Below are positions 18,092-30,000 of a stretch of 64,000 bases of DNA, piece by piece. How positions within the stretch are numbered: the stretch's first letter is position 1; the number at the start of each line of letters is the position of its first letter. A program made the translations under genes and the position numbers. The stretch is from NCBI GenBank assembly GCA_030998225.1, contig JAPYXD010000701.1, positions 14,864,501-14,928,500 on the forward strand, read 5' to 3'. The notes under the pieces are model-generated. The model was given only the letters and a program-made list of their open reading frames with translations, ran no database searches and was not told the origin of the DNA. The DNA comes from Diplolepis rosae (lineage: Eukaryota > Arthropoda > Insecta > Hymenoptera > Diplolepididae).

Positions 18092-18664
18092 GGCCATGTG
18101 GTAGGGATAGACTGTAGGTAAGGTTGGTCTTGGACGAAAGAAATATATGGGAATCGTTGGGAAATTGATGAAAAAAAATTTTCCAGCGTAAAAGCAAGTC
18201 ATAAATTTATTAATAATTATATTTTTCAAGTGTAAAATTCATTTCCGCCTATTTTGAGTACCTACTTGTCGCTTGTCATTCTTTTAACTTTTTAATATAA
18301 AATAAAATGTCATAAATTTGTAGGTTATGATGACCGTTTGTTTTGAAAGATTTGAAGAATGTATCGATAAGAATGTTCTCGTTTTCAACACATTCCTCAA
18401 ATCCTTCAAACCAAACGGTCATCATAACCTACAAATTTATGACATTTTATTTTATATTAAAAAGTCAAAAGAATGACAAGCGACAAGTAGGTACTCAAAA
18501 TAGGCAGAAATTGATTTTACACTTGAAAAATATAATTATTAATAAATTTATGACTTGCTTTTACGCTGGAAAAATTTTTTTCATCAATTTCCCAACGATT
18601 CCCATATATTTCTTTCGTCCAAGACCAACCTTACCTACAGTCTATCCCTACCACATGGCCTGTA
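18092..18664. repeat. Palindromic insertion unit 2
   Basis: Arms of about 260 bp run from CAGGCCATGTGGTAGGG to CCCTACCACATGGCCTG, with a loop of only about 25-30 bp near 18365. Very high arm identity suggests recent origin or conversion. Confidence 0.85.
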
Positions 18665-19004
18665 TATACCTACCGCAGTGCAGTGGTTCATCACTTTCCA
18701 TGTCTTTACCGTCAGGATTGACTATTTGTTAGAGTGAGACGAAAGTATAGTTGTGTCTGACTCTAACCAATGGTCAACTTTAACGGTGGAGACGTTCCAC
18801 AAAAAGTGAACGACTACACTGCCTTCAGTGACAGGTATTATGTTTTTTTAATTTCTAGCAGTAATAAATAGAATAAGGATAAAAACATGTTAATTATATA
18901 TTTTGTCTCATTCATGAGTTATAATGCTACTTTACGCTAGGTTTACTATAGGTTTACGCTACAGCGTGAACCTAGCGTTCAGCCAGTTCGCTAATAACTT
19001 TGGG

Positions 19005-19680
19005 TAAAGACATCTTGAATAGATTTGAAAAAAGTGGTGTGGTGTACAAATTGATTTGTAAAAAGTGTAAAGTGATTCATGTGGGACAAACGGGCAGACT
19101 TCTGAATACTAGAGTAGAAGAACACTAAAAAAATCTCGGGAGAAAGTGTAATTATTATAATGTTTTTTCTGATCATAGAAAGGAATACGCTGATCATGAC
19201 TTTGACTGGAACAATGTAGAGATTTTGTACTCGGTAAGTAAAAAGGGAAAAAGAGAATTTATGGAGAATTTTTTCTACTTTTTATGAATTTCAGCCTTGA
19301 AGAGTGTACTGGATAAGCACCGAAACGTCGGCGAGAACTTTTGTTTTTTGTTTCTTCGTTTTTTTGTTTTTTTGTTTATGTAAATGGTGGTGGGTAATAA
19401 AGACAAAAGAGGACGAATGAAAGAAAAAGAAGGAAGGGGTTTTGGAAGGTTGCCTCCTTTTTTCTTTCCTCCTTTCTTGTTTGTTTTCTCATGGTTGTTT
19501 ATTGGAGTGTGGTGATTTTGGTCCAAATTTGGTTGTGTTTTTTGTGTTATGAGGATTTGTGCGGTTGCGAATTCTTGAAATTTTGAATTGTACTTTTGTT
19601 TGGACGTTGAGAGGAGTTCGGGTTGGTGGTGATACGGGTTCGAGTTCAGGTTTGGATAGACCCCTTAATTCCACATTTTT
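19005..19680 (+). mobile_element. Penelope-like element 3' part: GIY-YIG endonuclease and terminal repeat
   Basis: Frame from about 19033 reads SGVVYKLICKKCKVIHVGQT, GRLLNTRVEEH, one stop, then later DHDFDWNNVEIL, which is the GIY-YIG endonuclease found at the C-terminus of Penelope-like reverse transcriptases. It is followed directly by the terminal-repeat block with a hammerhead-like motif (19291-19334). The reverse transcriptase is missing and the endonuclease carries a TAA after EEH, so this is a truncated dead copy. Confidence 0.8.
19291..19334 (+). ncRNA. Hammerhead-like motif, Penelope end
   Basis: GCCTTGAAGAG, imperfect hairpin TGTACTGGATAAGCACC, then GAAACGTCGGC. Stem II is degraded relative to the copy at 16781. 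Confidence 0.5.
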
Positions 19681-19689
19681 AATGTTTTC

Positions 19690-20770
19690 AGAGTAAGATT
19701 GTCAAGGATTTGAAACGATAATCAAACTGTCTACCGCAGTGATTATTAATTGTTTCTAGGTAAAATTTATCTATACAAATTACAATTTTTAGGTGCGGCA
19801 CTGTTCATTAGTGCAGTGCTATATCTTAGATAAATATTAGACTTTTTCGCTTAATACATCTTTCGAATTAGCTTCCGTTTCTAAATAACCTTTCTGATAA
19901 GAAAATACCAGACATTGTTTCAGTAATTTATGATAAAGTTAAAAACGTACGTCCTATAGAAATTATTAACAACTAACTGGAATCCATGCTTTCTGAAGCT
20001 TGAACTTTTTTTTTAGCTCTCTGATTTTCTTGCCACAGTCATCGCTTGAGAATGATGTGTTTCTAAGTTTTTGGGTACAATCTATTATTTTAAAAACTAT
20101 TGATACTCATAAAATCTTTCTGTACAAAGTAAAATGTTTCGTAGATAACTTTTGCTACTTTTATTAAAAAAGAAGTTTTATACTTATCAGTAAATGTCAT
20201 CTATTAAATATATTTCATCTGCAGTTTATAGTTTGAAACAGTAGTTAAAATTTGAAGAAAAATTACGAACATTACATAAAAATAGTCAGAAACTTTTCAC
20301 AAGTTTTAAACTGTGGTTAAAATTTCAAAAAAATTATTAAAAGTGCGTAAAATTAAATAGGAACTTTCACATATAACAAAAGTCACGTTACGTTTCCAGT
20401 CTTACTTTTTTCACTTTTTCATTTTGTACAACATATCGACAAAACTGTTTTTGCCTCTCAAAATATTTTATATCAATTAGCATATTTATGTTGCTACAAA
20501 AATATCAGGTACAAAAAATGTAATAAAACGTATTTGGATCTATTTAGACAGTTTAAAAAGAACATAAATTTGAAAAAATATATATATACGGGAAATAGAA
20601 AGATTGATATTTTTACTAAAAAGTAAGTGGTTTAATATGATTCATCGTGAGATTTTATCATGCTTTTTATATGAATTCATGAAAAGCATTTTCTTGCTAT
20701 ATTCCTCCAAGGTAAAATCATATGAACGACCGACTATCATGCGGTGCCTCACCCTGTAAAATCGTTGCAA
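19690..20770. other. Intergenic 3' of rapsyn, nothing recognised
   Basis: AT-rich. It may include rapsyn 3' UTR beyond 20780 if the first poly(A) signal is bypassed. Confidence 0.45.
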
Positions 20771-20834
20771 CGTACGTCGTTTATTTTATAAAAATCCCTA
20801 AGTACCCGTAAATCTTTGGCACAGTTTGTTTTTT

Positions 20835-21042
20835 TTATACACTGCTTGTTGCGTGACAATCTTCCAAAGTTGCTAAGCTGCTAGCTCGTAGCGATGCCAA
20901 ACTTAAGGAACTGTGATTCAAAGTATTCATGCCATGAGGATCGTCACAATGAAGGTACAGTCGTGAACTGACGGATTTATGGCAATCAGGACATAAACGT
21001 TTCTTCTTCTTGTCACGTCGTTTTAAAATGTCAAATGCACAT
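20835..21042 (-). CDS. RAPSN: Rapsyn terminal exon, second half of RING-H2
   Basis: Acceptor TGTTTTAG ends at 21043. The split AG|A codon completes Arg, then CAFDILKRRDKKKKRLCPDC supplies the last three RING cysteines. The Ser/Leu-rich tail (SSLSLASLRASSLATLED) ends in TAA at 20837-20835. An AATAAA on this strand (20785-20780) lies about 50 nt past the stop. The exon is 7 kb from the previous one because of transposon insertions. Confidence 0.92.
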
Positions 21043-24000
21043 CTAAAACATTAGTTAATCAATTAATTTATTATATGATTACAATTAAGGAAACACAAAA
21101 AATACATTTACGCGAAAAAGTTTCATCAATTTTCAGTAGAAACTCCACGAAATTTTCTATTCAACTGGGGTCACTCTTTTAGGAATTTCAAAAAAATTAA
21201 ATTTTTCCATTTTATTTTATAGTTATGAAAATTTAAGAATACAAGTTGAGTCTTGTAAGACGCCATTATTCAGAAAAGTGACTGAGATATCCGTATTTGA
21301 GAATGTGCATTCGAATTACAATAATTTATTTTGTTTTTAGTGCAGATAAAGACAGATAATGTGAAAAAAGTTCTAAAAATAGTTATTTTGGTTTTTATTA
21401 ACTTCATGAATTTATACCAGTTTTTCAATTTCAACTCTAAAAAAACAAATTTAATTATAATATTATACAAATAAGCCTTTTTCAGAGATGAATTGATTTA
21501 AATTCAATGTGGGAAAAAATTGGATGCTTTGTGGTACATACACAGTGCGACAAATAAGTTTCAAGACTGACCGTTGAAAAGATCATTGAAACAGGATATC
21601 TGAATATTTTTCGAGTTTTTCATTCAAAATATTCTCTTCTAGTTTCAATACACTTTTTATAGCGATTCAGCAGTGATTCAAATGCGCGTTCTAGCTCATT
21701 TTGTGGAATTGTCTCTAGTGCAAGTATTGTAGCTGTTTTGATGGTTGAAATGTTATTATGAAAACATGCTTTCAACTTCAATTTTGGGTTCCTTGTTAAT
21801 ATTTCAACATCGACAAAAAAGTTTTTTTGGGAGAACTGTCACAACTTTGCTATTTATCAACCGATTGAAGCAAAACTGGCATTGCCGGAAAGAGGAATTT
21901 CATAGATTTCAAACGGTGGTCTGAACACATAGATGGCGCTATTAGTTACCTAAATATGGTTCGAGTCTCGGAACTTATTTGTCGCACTGTGTATCTGTAT
22001 GATATAGTTAATTTTTATGACGGGCTCCTTTTAATATTGGGATATAAATTTGATAAAGAATTCACTTTATTATGATGATCATCATCTGTTGAAGTATTGA
22101 TCAAATTTTTCGTGAAAAAAGGAATGCTTCCACTCCGCTGGGTATCGAGCCCAGGACATTTCGATTGCCGGTTGAATGCTCTATCATCTGAGCTTTGGAG
22201 GTTCCACACAACTTTTCTCACAGAATCTATATACGCCTCATGCGGCTACGGATACACCTTGAACTACGGAAGGATGCAGACAACACGACGTTGTAGCTAT
22301 GAAAGACCAAAAAGTACCAGTTGTAGGTGCGCAAATGGTAAGTGAACAGTACAACTTACAAAGAGCTCATAGTAATTAAAAGCAATACTATGAGCAAAAT
22401 CCAGACATATTAATATGTATACAGGGCATAACGTCTAACGTTAACACTCAAATCACCTATACAACAGCCACATTGAACTTGAAGGGAGTTTGATCACATG
22501 ATACCGAACCATGGAAGAAGGTTACGAAGAGAAAGTCTGTGCTTAGCATCAATCTCTGCTTGCTGATACCTCCTGGTTCTGAGGCGTAATAACGAGAAGG
22601 TGTGTTTTAGTGCCGATAGTCTACGTGTTGTTGTACCGGTAGTCTGTAGTACCGGTGTGTAAAACCATTCGCGCCTTCCCTCTCAAAAAAAAAAATCGAC
22701 AAAACTTTTGGATTGTCAACGGGCGAAATGCGGTCAAAAGGGTCATACACAAATGCGTACTTTGCGCTCGCGCTAATTCAGTAAACCCACAATACAAGGG
22801 GTGTTCAATAAGTTCGTTACTTCTCGAAAGATGGTGCTGTTGTCGTAAATATGTTACTACTCTAAGAGAATACTATCTAATATCAGTGCGTATACGAGAT
22901 GTGTATGAAAAGTATCCGACCTGCGTTCATATCTCCGCGTTAGTGCTATTCTTCGACATCCAGACCGTGGCATCCTTCGAAGTAGTCCCTATTTGATTCA
23001 ACCATACGCTCCCAGCGGTGCTTCCACTTCTTAAAGCAGTCTTCGAACGCAAATTTTGTCCCGATGTCGTCGAACCGCTCTCCCTTGAGCGCCATTTTCA
23101 ATTTTGGGAACATCCACGGAGGCTGGCGAAGCTGTACAATCTTGTGTTTCATCAAACTTGCTACACAAGGTTCGATGAATGCGCTGGCGCGTTATCGTGG
23201 TTACCGCTTGACCAGAAACAAGGTCGTTTTCTTCTCACGGCATCACGCAATCTTTTCATAACTTTAACGTAATATTCTTTGTTGACCGTCTGACCTCTTG
23301 GAGCAAATTCGCAGTTCACAACACCCTCACAATCAAAAAAAATAATCAGCATTGACTTGACATGACTCCGACTTTGACGTGCTTTTTAACTGCCTGTACC
23401 ACTCCTTTATCTGTTTTATGCCCATACTTTCATCCACAAAGGCCTTCTGTATCATTTCAAACGTCTCCGTACAACTCTTGCCGAGATTGAAGCAAAACTT
23501 GATGCAAATGGCATTCAGAGAGTTCGTGAGGGACTACTGTTACGCGTTGAAACATGCCCAAACATTGCTCAGACGCAACCACACGATCCCGCTTTTGTGA
23601 TCGGCTGTGAGCAAACACGGCTCCCATCTTGAAGACAGCTTTCTCATGCCCAAACATTCATGTAAAATATGCCACACGCGTTCCATTGAAATGTTTACAG
23701 TCTCACTAATCTCACGCACTTTTAATCGACGATCGTTCAAAACGATGTGGATTTTATCGATCTTTTATTGAGAAGTCATCTTTCTAGAACGTCCATTCCT
23801 AGTTACGGGTATTGATTACTGCGGTCCGTTTTTCATAAAGGAAAAACGGCATCGAAATCGAATGAAGATAAAGATTTTCATTTGTTTCGCCACGAAGGCA
23901 GTTTACATTAAAACAATCAGCGATCTTACAACCGATGCTTTTCTATCATAAGTAATATTTCCTAGCATAAGTATATTTCTTATTCGAAGAGGTTTGAGTT

Positions 24001-27000
24001 CCGATCTGTATCCAGACAATGCCACAAAAAAAATTTAACTTTGACCACCGAAATAGAAAAAATCTTAAACTTGTGACTTTTAAACCCCCTTTCCTCAGAT
24101 TCTTTAATTGACATGACCAAAAGACAACTACCAGACTTCCTAGCTAGATGCTTATTTTTATGGCAAAATGTTCAACAATTAACAATTAAATTAGCAAATT
24201 TGTAGCAATTCATACTCGACAAACCGTGTATCCATATTATCACTAAATTGTATATTTTCTCTACCCATAAAACCAGACGTGGAGTCCTCATTTTGTCCAT
24301 GGCATTGAGTTCGGAAAGAGTGGATCAGAATTGCGTTATTTTTGACTGTCTGTTATAAGGAAAAAAACATGTGCTCAAATAATGGGCAATATCTGGCCAC
24401 TTTTATCCCAAACGTGAGGGGCAAAACTTGCGCCTCTTTGCGGACGCAGATCATAGCAATATTTCCGTAAATACGTCGTGTCATATAAAAGGCGCAAAAA
24501 GTCGTCAATTTTAACCCTAAGTCATGGATAAATATGACTCGAGCTAGTGCTCAAAATTAGGTAAATTCTTACGGAAAAACGTGGAGTCCAGTTTAATGGT
24601 TAATTTTTTAGTAAAACTTTGGTGGCGTGACTCTTTCGAACTCAAAGAAAGTGTCCATTTATTGACAACCGTTTCAGTGCTGTGTTGTTGTCAAAGCTTT
24701 TGACAAAAAAACGCACAAAAATGCGGACGCAGATAATGGCAATTATTTTCCAAAGCCCCTCAATTGCGATCGGAAAATATTGCCTCGAACTGTCCTCAAA
24801 ATGTTTTCTGGGTAGATACTGTTAGGCTTTAACTTTACGAGGCTTGCTTACCAAGCCAACCTTCAAATAAAACTGTTTGGGGATTTTTCCATTTTTCAAA
24901 CACGACAAGTAGGGGCATATTCCAAACATTCTATGTTGTCTTAGCTTATGTCCAGGTAACAGAAATAGGGTACAGAATCCAGCAGCAGTGCGCCACCCGC
25001 TCGTCTATGACTTATTCTCTTGTATACTTCCTCGAGCTGCCCGGTAGCACTTCCATCATAAAAATTAAAAACCTACCCGAGTACCTCACCTCACTAAGTT
25101 TAGTTCACTGTTAAAACTGATCGGCTAAACATCAAAATTGTAAGGGTAGAGGCAACGAAGGAAGGAGCCCCTCCTGGAACACGAGACGGCTCTGCAGGGA
25201 GAGACTTCGAGTTCATCTCAAGGCGACCAGGCTCGTCGATGAGCTTGGTTGGGTCGAGCCTGCTGGGTCGTTGGAGGACACTGTACGCTCGACGAGGCAA
25301 AAGGTGGTCGCAGCTTGCGGCTACTCGATGCCCCGCCGTAAGCGCAGGCAAGCCAAGGGCTCGATGTATTGGTGGAATGCCCTAAGTCGTGAATGCCTCG
25401 CAGCGCGGCGGAGATTCACCCGCTCAAAGGGCGATTCTCTGCTGCACGAGGCATGTAAAAGTGCAAAAGCAGCTTTGAGGCGAGGCATAAAGAAAAGCCG
25501 ACTTCAATGCTGGAAAGACTTGATCGGTGAGGTCGAGACGGACCCATGAGGTATCGCCTTCAAAATAGTCACCAAGAAATTGGTGACTAGAAGAAAGACC
25601 CCGGGCCTGGACAATCTTGATTGAGTCAAGTACATCGTATAGACCAATATGTCTATTGGATACGATGGGGAAGCTTCTGGAGAACTTAATTCTACAACGG
25701 CTTCGGGCCCTCTTGGTCGGGGAGAACGGTCTCTCGGAAAACCAGTTCGGATTCAGGAAAGGCAGGTCCACTGTGGACGCTATCCAAGCTGTGGTTAACA
25801 TCGCCACAAATGCAAGAAAAGGAACTAGTAAGCATAAGGGATTCTGTGCGTTGAGTAGCATTGACATACGCAATGCGTTCAATACCGCGAGATGGGACAT
25901 CTGCATCGAGGCGATGATGCGGAAAAAGGTTCCAGACTACCTGTTGCGAATGATAGATGACTATCTGAGCGACAGGTGGGTGATATACGAGGGCGACAAG
26001 TGGTCTCTCAGAGAAGAGATGACATGTGGCGTCCCTCAAGGATCGCGGGTGGGTCCACTCGTTTGGAACGTCATGTACGACGATTTCCTCCGCATGGACC
26101 TGTCTGCTGGAACGAGCACCATCGGCTTCGCGGATGACGCACTTGTCGTGTGCGCCGCTGATAGCGTCGGAATCCTGGAGCTGAGGATCAATGAAACTCT
26201 GCGGTGGGCGAAGCGTTGGTTGGATAGCAGAGGCCTGAAAATGGCCCCTGAGAAAACCGACGCTTTGCTCGTCACGGACAGGAGATCCTTTCAGTACCCG
26301 AGGATCGTTCTCGGAGAGCATGAGGTCGAGTGGAAAACAAGTACAAAGTACCTGGGAATGCAGTTGGATCGTAGGCTTAGCTTTGGCGAACACCTAAGGA
26401 TCGCAACTGCCAAAGCCATCCAATGTGGATCAAACATGGCTCGGCTTATGCCAAACATTGGTGGACCCAGGGAAGCAAAGAGGAGACTGGTGGCGAGCGT
26501 GGTGCATTCGAAGCTGCTTTATGCAGTTCCGGTCTGGGCTAATGCTCTGCAAAACCATGCTATCCAGAAGAAGCTGTTCTCAGCGCAAAGATCTGCTACG
26601 CTGAGAATAGTTTCAGCATATAGAACTGTCTCGACGAGTGCTGTGTTGGTCCTGGCGAGCGTCCCGACAATAGATTAATTGGCAGAGGAAAGGCAAGAGA
26701 CCTTTCAGCTCCGCAAGGACCATACCTGTACCGACCTGCAGGAAATCGCTCGCGCGAAGGAGGCCATCCGCAAGGATGGAAGGCGCAGACTCGTCGAGAA
26801 ATGGCAGACGACATGGCATGGTGATCAAACCGGGAGATGGACCTACCGCCTGATCCCGGAGCTCGTCACCTGGCTGACCAGAAAACACGGATTAGTCGGC
26901 TTTTATTTGGCGCAAGCACTCTCAGGCCATGGCTGTTTTAAAGCGTACCTGAAGCGCTTTAAGAAGAGAGACGAGGAGATGTGTTATTACTGCGATTCCT

Positions 27001-30000
27001 CTGTGGATAATGCAGAGCACGCACTCTTCGTCTGCGCAAAGTGGGGCGCGGCAAGGGAGGCCCTCGGTCAGACAGTGGGTGCCGAGCTCACCCCTGACAC
27101 GATGGTCTCTCTGATGCTCCAGTCTGGGCGGTTATGGACGCTCATCGAGTCATTCGTCACACTTGTGATGAGAACGAGAGAGCTCGATGGGCGCCGGGAG
27201 CGAAACAACGGGGAGGGCCAGTAGAAATCGCATCGGGACCTGCACCCGCAGTCCTACGTCTCGGGTGGACTTGGCTGTCCGCGTCGTTCGGGGGAGGAAT
27301 CTCTTTGTTCCTCCCCTGGCTGGCGCGACTAGTCAGTTTGCCTAACGGGCGAGTAGCCGCGGGTGGAAGTTCCGGGCGAATGGATGACGGAAGAGTCGCA
27401 CGCGACTTTAGGCCGGAACCAACCACCCGTGAAGTTTAAAGCCGAAAGGCGGTTCCGCGGGCGGTGTATTTGTTCGTGAGAAGGGGTTTTTTGGTTTCAA
27501 CAGGTATGCCTAGACCCGTCCTAGGAGAGTCCTGTACAACGTCTAAAAGATTTCGCCATTTTTCCTCCTCACTGAAAAAAAGAGCACCAAGAAGCTCTCT
27601 GGCTGCGAGCGTTAGCCAAGGATTTGGAGCCGACAATGAACTCATTGCCCACTGTTATTCTGAACCCCCAAATTTCGAGATCGTATTAAGAAAATAGGGC
27701 TCAAATTTTTAAAATGTTGCGTTTGCATTTGCTTTGCATTGCATTTATTTTAAATTCAGACGAATTGCTTTGATTAAAATGTTGATAATTTTCGCTTTTG
27801 AGATTGGATTAAGCTGGATTCAACCTCTGATTTTTTTAAGGCATTAAACGGGATTATCTTTTTTGGCATTCTATCACACTTAGCAGGATTAAAAAATGTT
27901 ACTTGTTTCAGTGGAATTGTTGCAAGATTAAACAAGATTGAAATGAGATGTAATATTAGCTACAAAATGCAATGGCAGTACTTTGCTCCTTTTAATTTTT
28001 TATTCGCCTTTCAATCATAAACCTTAACACAATTTTAATTTTGACTCATTAGAATTTTTTTAAGTTAGTAATAATTTGTGTTTACCTGGCATGCAATATA
28101 TGTGAGCAAGGTAGAGCCTCCAAGGAGTCGGCATCTAACCCAAAAGGTTCATTGCAACTACCGCAACGTAATTCTAAATCCTCTTCCATTGTTGTCGCTA
28201 ATCTTTCATGATGGCTTTTTTGTTCCTCATCCCCTAAAGAGCCATAAATCCGGGATAATCTGCACCTCACAGTTCTCACTAACAACTATGAATCAGAAAT
28301 ATAATTACAAAATAAACAGAAGTTTCTTTAAATTCTTTACTTTTTTACGTTGTAAATGTTCTATAACATTAGTTCAAACTAAGTTTTAATGTCTTAAAAC
28401 TGTCAAGACGCTATAATTCATATAATACTTATAGTAATTTAATAGATCCTTTTGGGATAATTTGATATAGAAAGTTTTACCTTTGCACCAACTGATCCAG
28501 CAACTTCTAGTAACCGAGTATTAAATTCTAAAGGCCTACAGTTGCATATTTTGTGCTGTAACCTGAGCACTTCAAGACATCTTGCTGCACCATCCATCGC
28601 TTCCATTTGACATAAACGATCACCAGTAGCTGCAGCTGATCCCATGGCACTTTCGTATTGGCGAAACGCTTTCTGCAATATTACAAACTTTATTTCACAT
28701 TTCATCATTTTTCTTGGTGCTAGATAACTATGATACAAATAAAGGCTAATTGGGTGCTGAATCTAAACTAAATCTAAAGCACGATGACAAAAATAAAACT
28801 TGCATGCAAGAAAAAGATAAACGCAGTTAAAAACATTAATTCACTATTAAATGTACTTTACAATATTAAGTATGAATTTCAGTAGTACTTATTTTTGATT
28901 TATTAATTTTATTCATATTCTTGACTTGCATCGACCCTTATTTAATAATTTAAGATATGTGTTGATGTTGATAGTTGGCTTTAGGGTCCAAGGTTAAAAA
29001 AACTCTGCGTTTTACATAATCAGATGTTTCAGTGATTTATTATGAATCTAAAAAATACAGAAAAAAAAGGGGGGGGAGTTGCTAAAATATGATTTATTTA
29101 TAAAAGTTTAAGTAATTATCATTCCGTTTTTACATGTAGGAAAGAAACTTTAAGATTACTTCAAGGTAAATATTACTTTCACTTAACGTAAATCTCTGAA
29201 TACCAGAAAAACATTTTGGAAAGTTGGAATTAAATGTTCTGAGTAAGAAATTAAAATGAAATTCATGCATGAAATTGCATATTGCAATTTCTTTAGTATA
29301 AAGTATAATTTCAAAGGGGTATAAACAGTATTTCTGTATAAATAAAATGGGGAAAGTTTAAAAAACGTGACATATTCTGCGTGTATACAGTGAGATGAAA
29401 ACTTGATTTTTTATATAGATTTTTTTTCCGCATAGGCTTTTTCTTGATATGAATCTAAATATCAAAATGTATCGGTAATTATTTTTATGTTTTCTAGCGA
29501 GTTGAAGGCACAACTATCAAGATCAACACATATCTTCAATTAATTTTATTCTTAACCAAATTTTGACAATAATATTTAGTGAAATATTAAAATAATAACT
29601 AAGAGTTAGTATTGGATCTATAACTTAAATCGTGCAGTTTGCTAAGAGATGGCGTAACTTCATTATTATTCCATGGTTCCAATATTCCGAACATGCGTTG
29701 GAAAGCTACTGTCATTGTGCTTCTTTTTCAGTATATGCCATTCATTTGAAGCGTAAACAACAATGATTTTTTTTCACTCAAATATGTCAAACTTTGTGCC
29801 TGAAAAAGTGTTTTTGCGGGGAGTTCTTCTTCATTACTTTAATATGAAGAAAACTGCTGCCGAAAGTCATCGTATTTCGGTGGAAGTTTATGGTGAACAT
29901 GCTCTAGCTGAGCGAACGTGCCAAAAGTGGTTTGCACGATTTAAAAGTGGTCATTTTGGCTTGGAAGACGAAGAACGTCCTGGGCAGCCAAAAAAGTTTA

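Larger units (their letters stand above)
17628..18944. repeat. Three-level nested fold-back element
   Basis: Outer arms AACCTAGCGTAAAGTAGC (17628) and its complement ending at 18944 enclose two further complete palindromes, 17818-18065 and 18092-18664. It also carries the ACCTGTCATTAAAGGCAGTG motif found at 42940. The 129-codon ORF at 18343 lies in one arm and is a by-product. Confidence 0.8.

Noticed and set aside
18343..18732. 129-codon + strand ORF
   Set aside because: It lies inside the arm of the 18092-18664 palindrome and has a mirrored partner on the - strand at 18020-18229.
22120..22215. Functional tRNA gene
   Set aside because: A and B boxes are present but the acceptor stem does not pair and no terminator follows; SINE is the better reading.
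25692..26393. 233-codon - strand ORF
   Set aside because: Antisense shadow of the R1-clade reverse transcriptase.
28271..28285. Nearer AG acceptors for the rapsyn RING exon
   Set aside because: They give the wrong phase; only the CATAG site before 28285 joins in phase 0 with the upstream exon.
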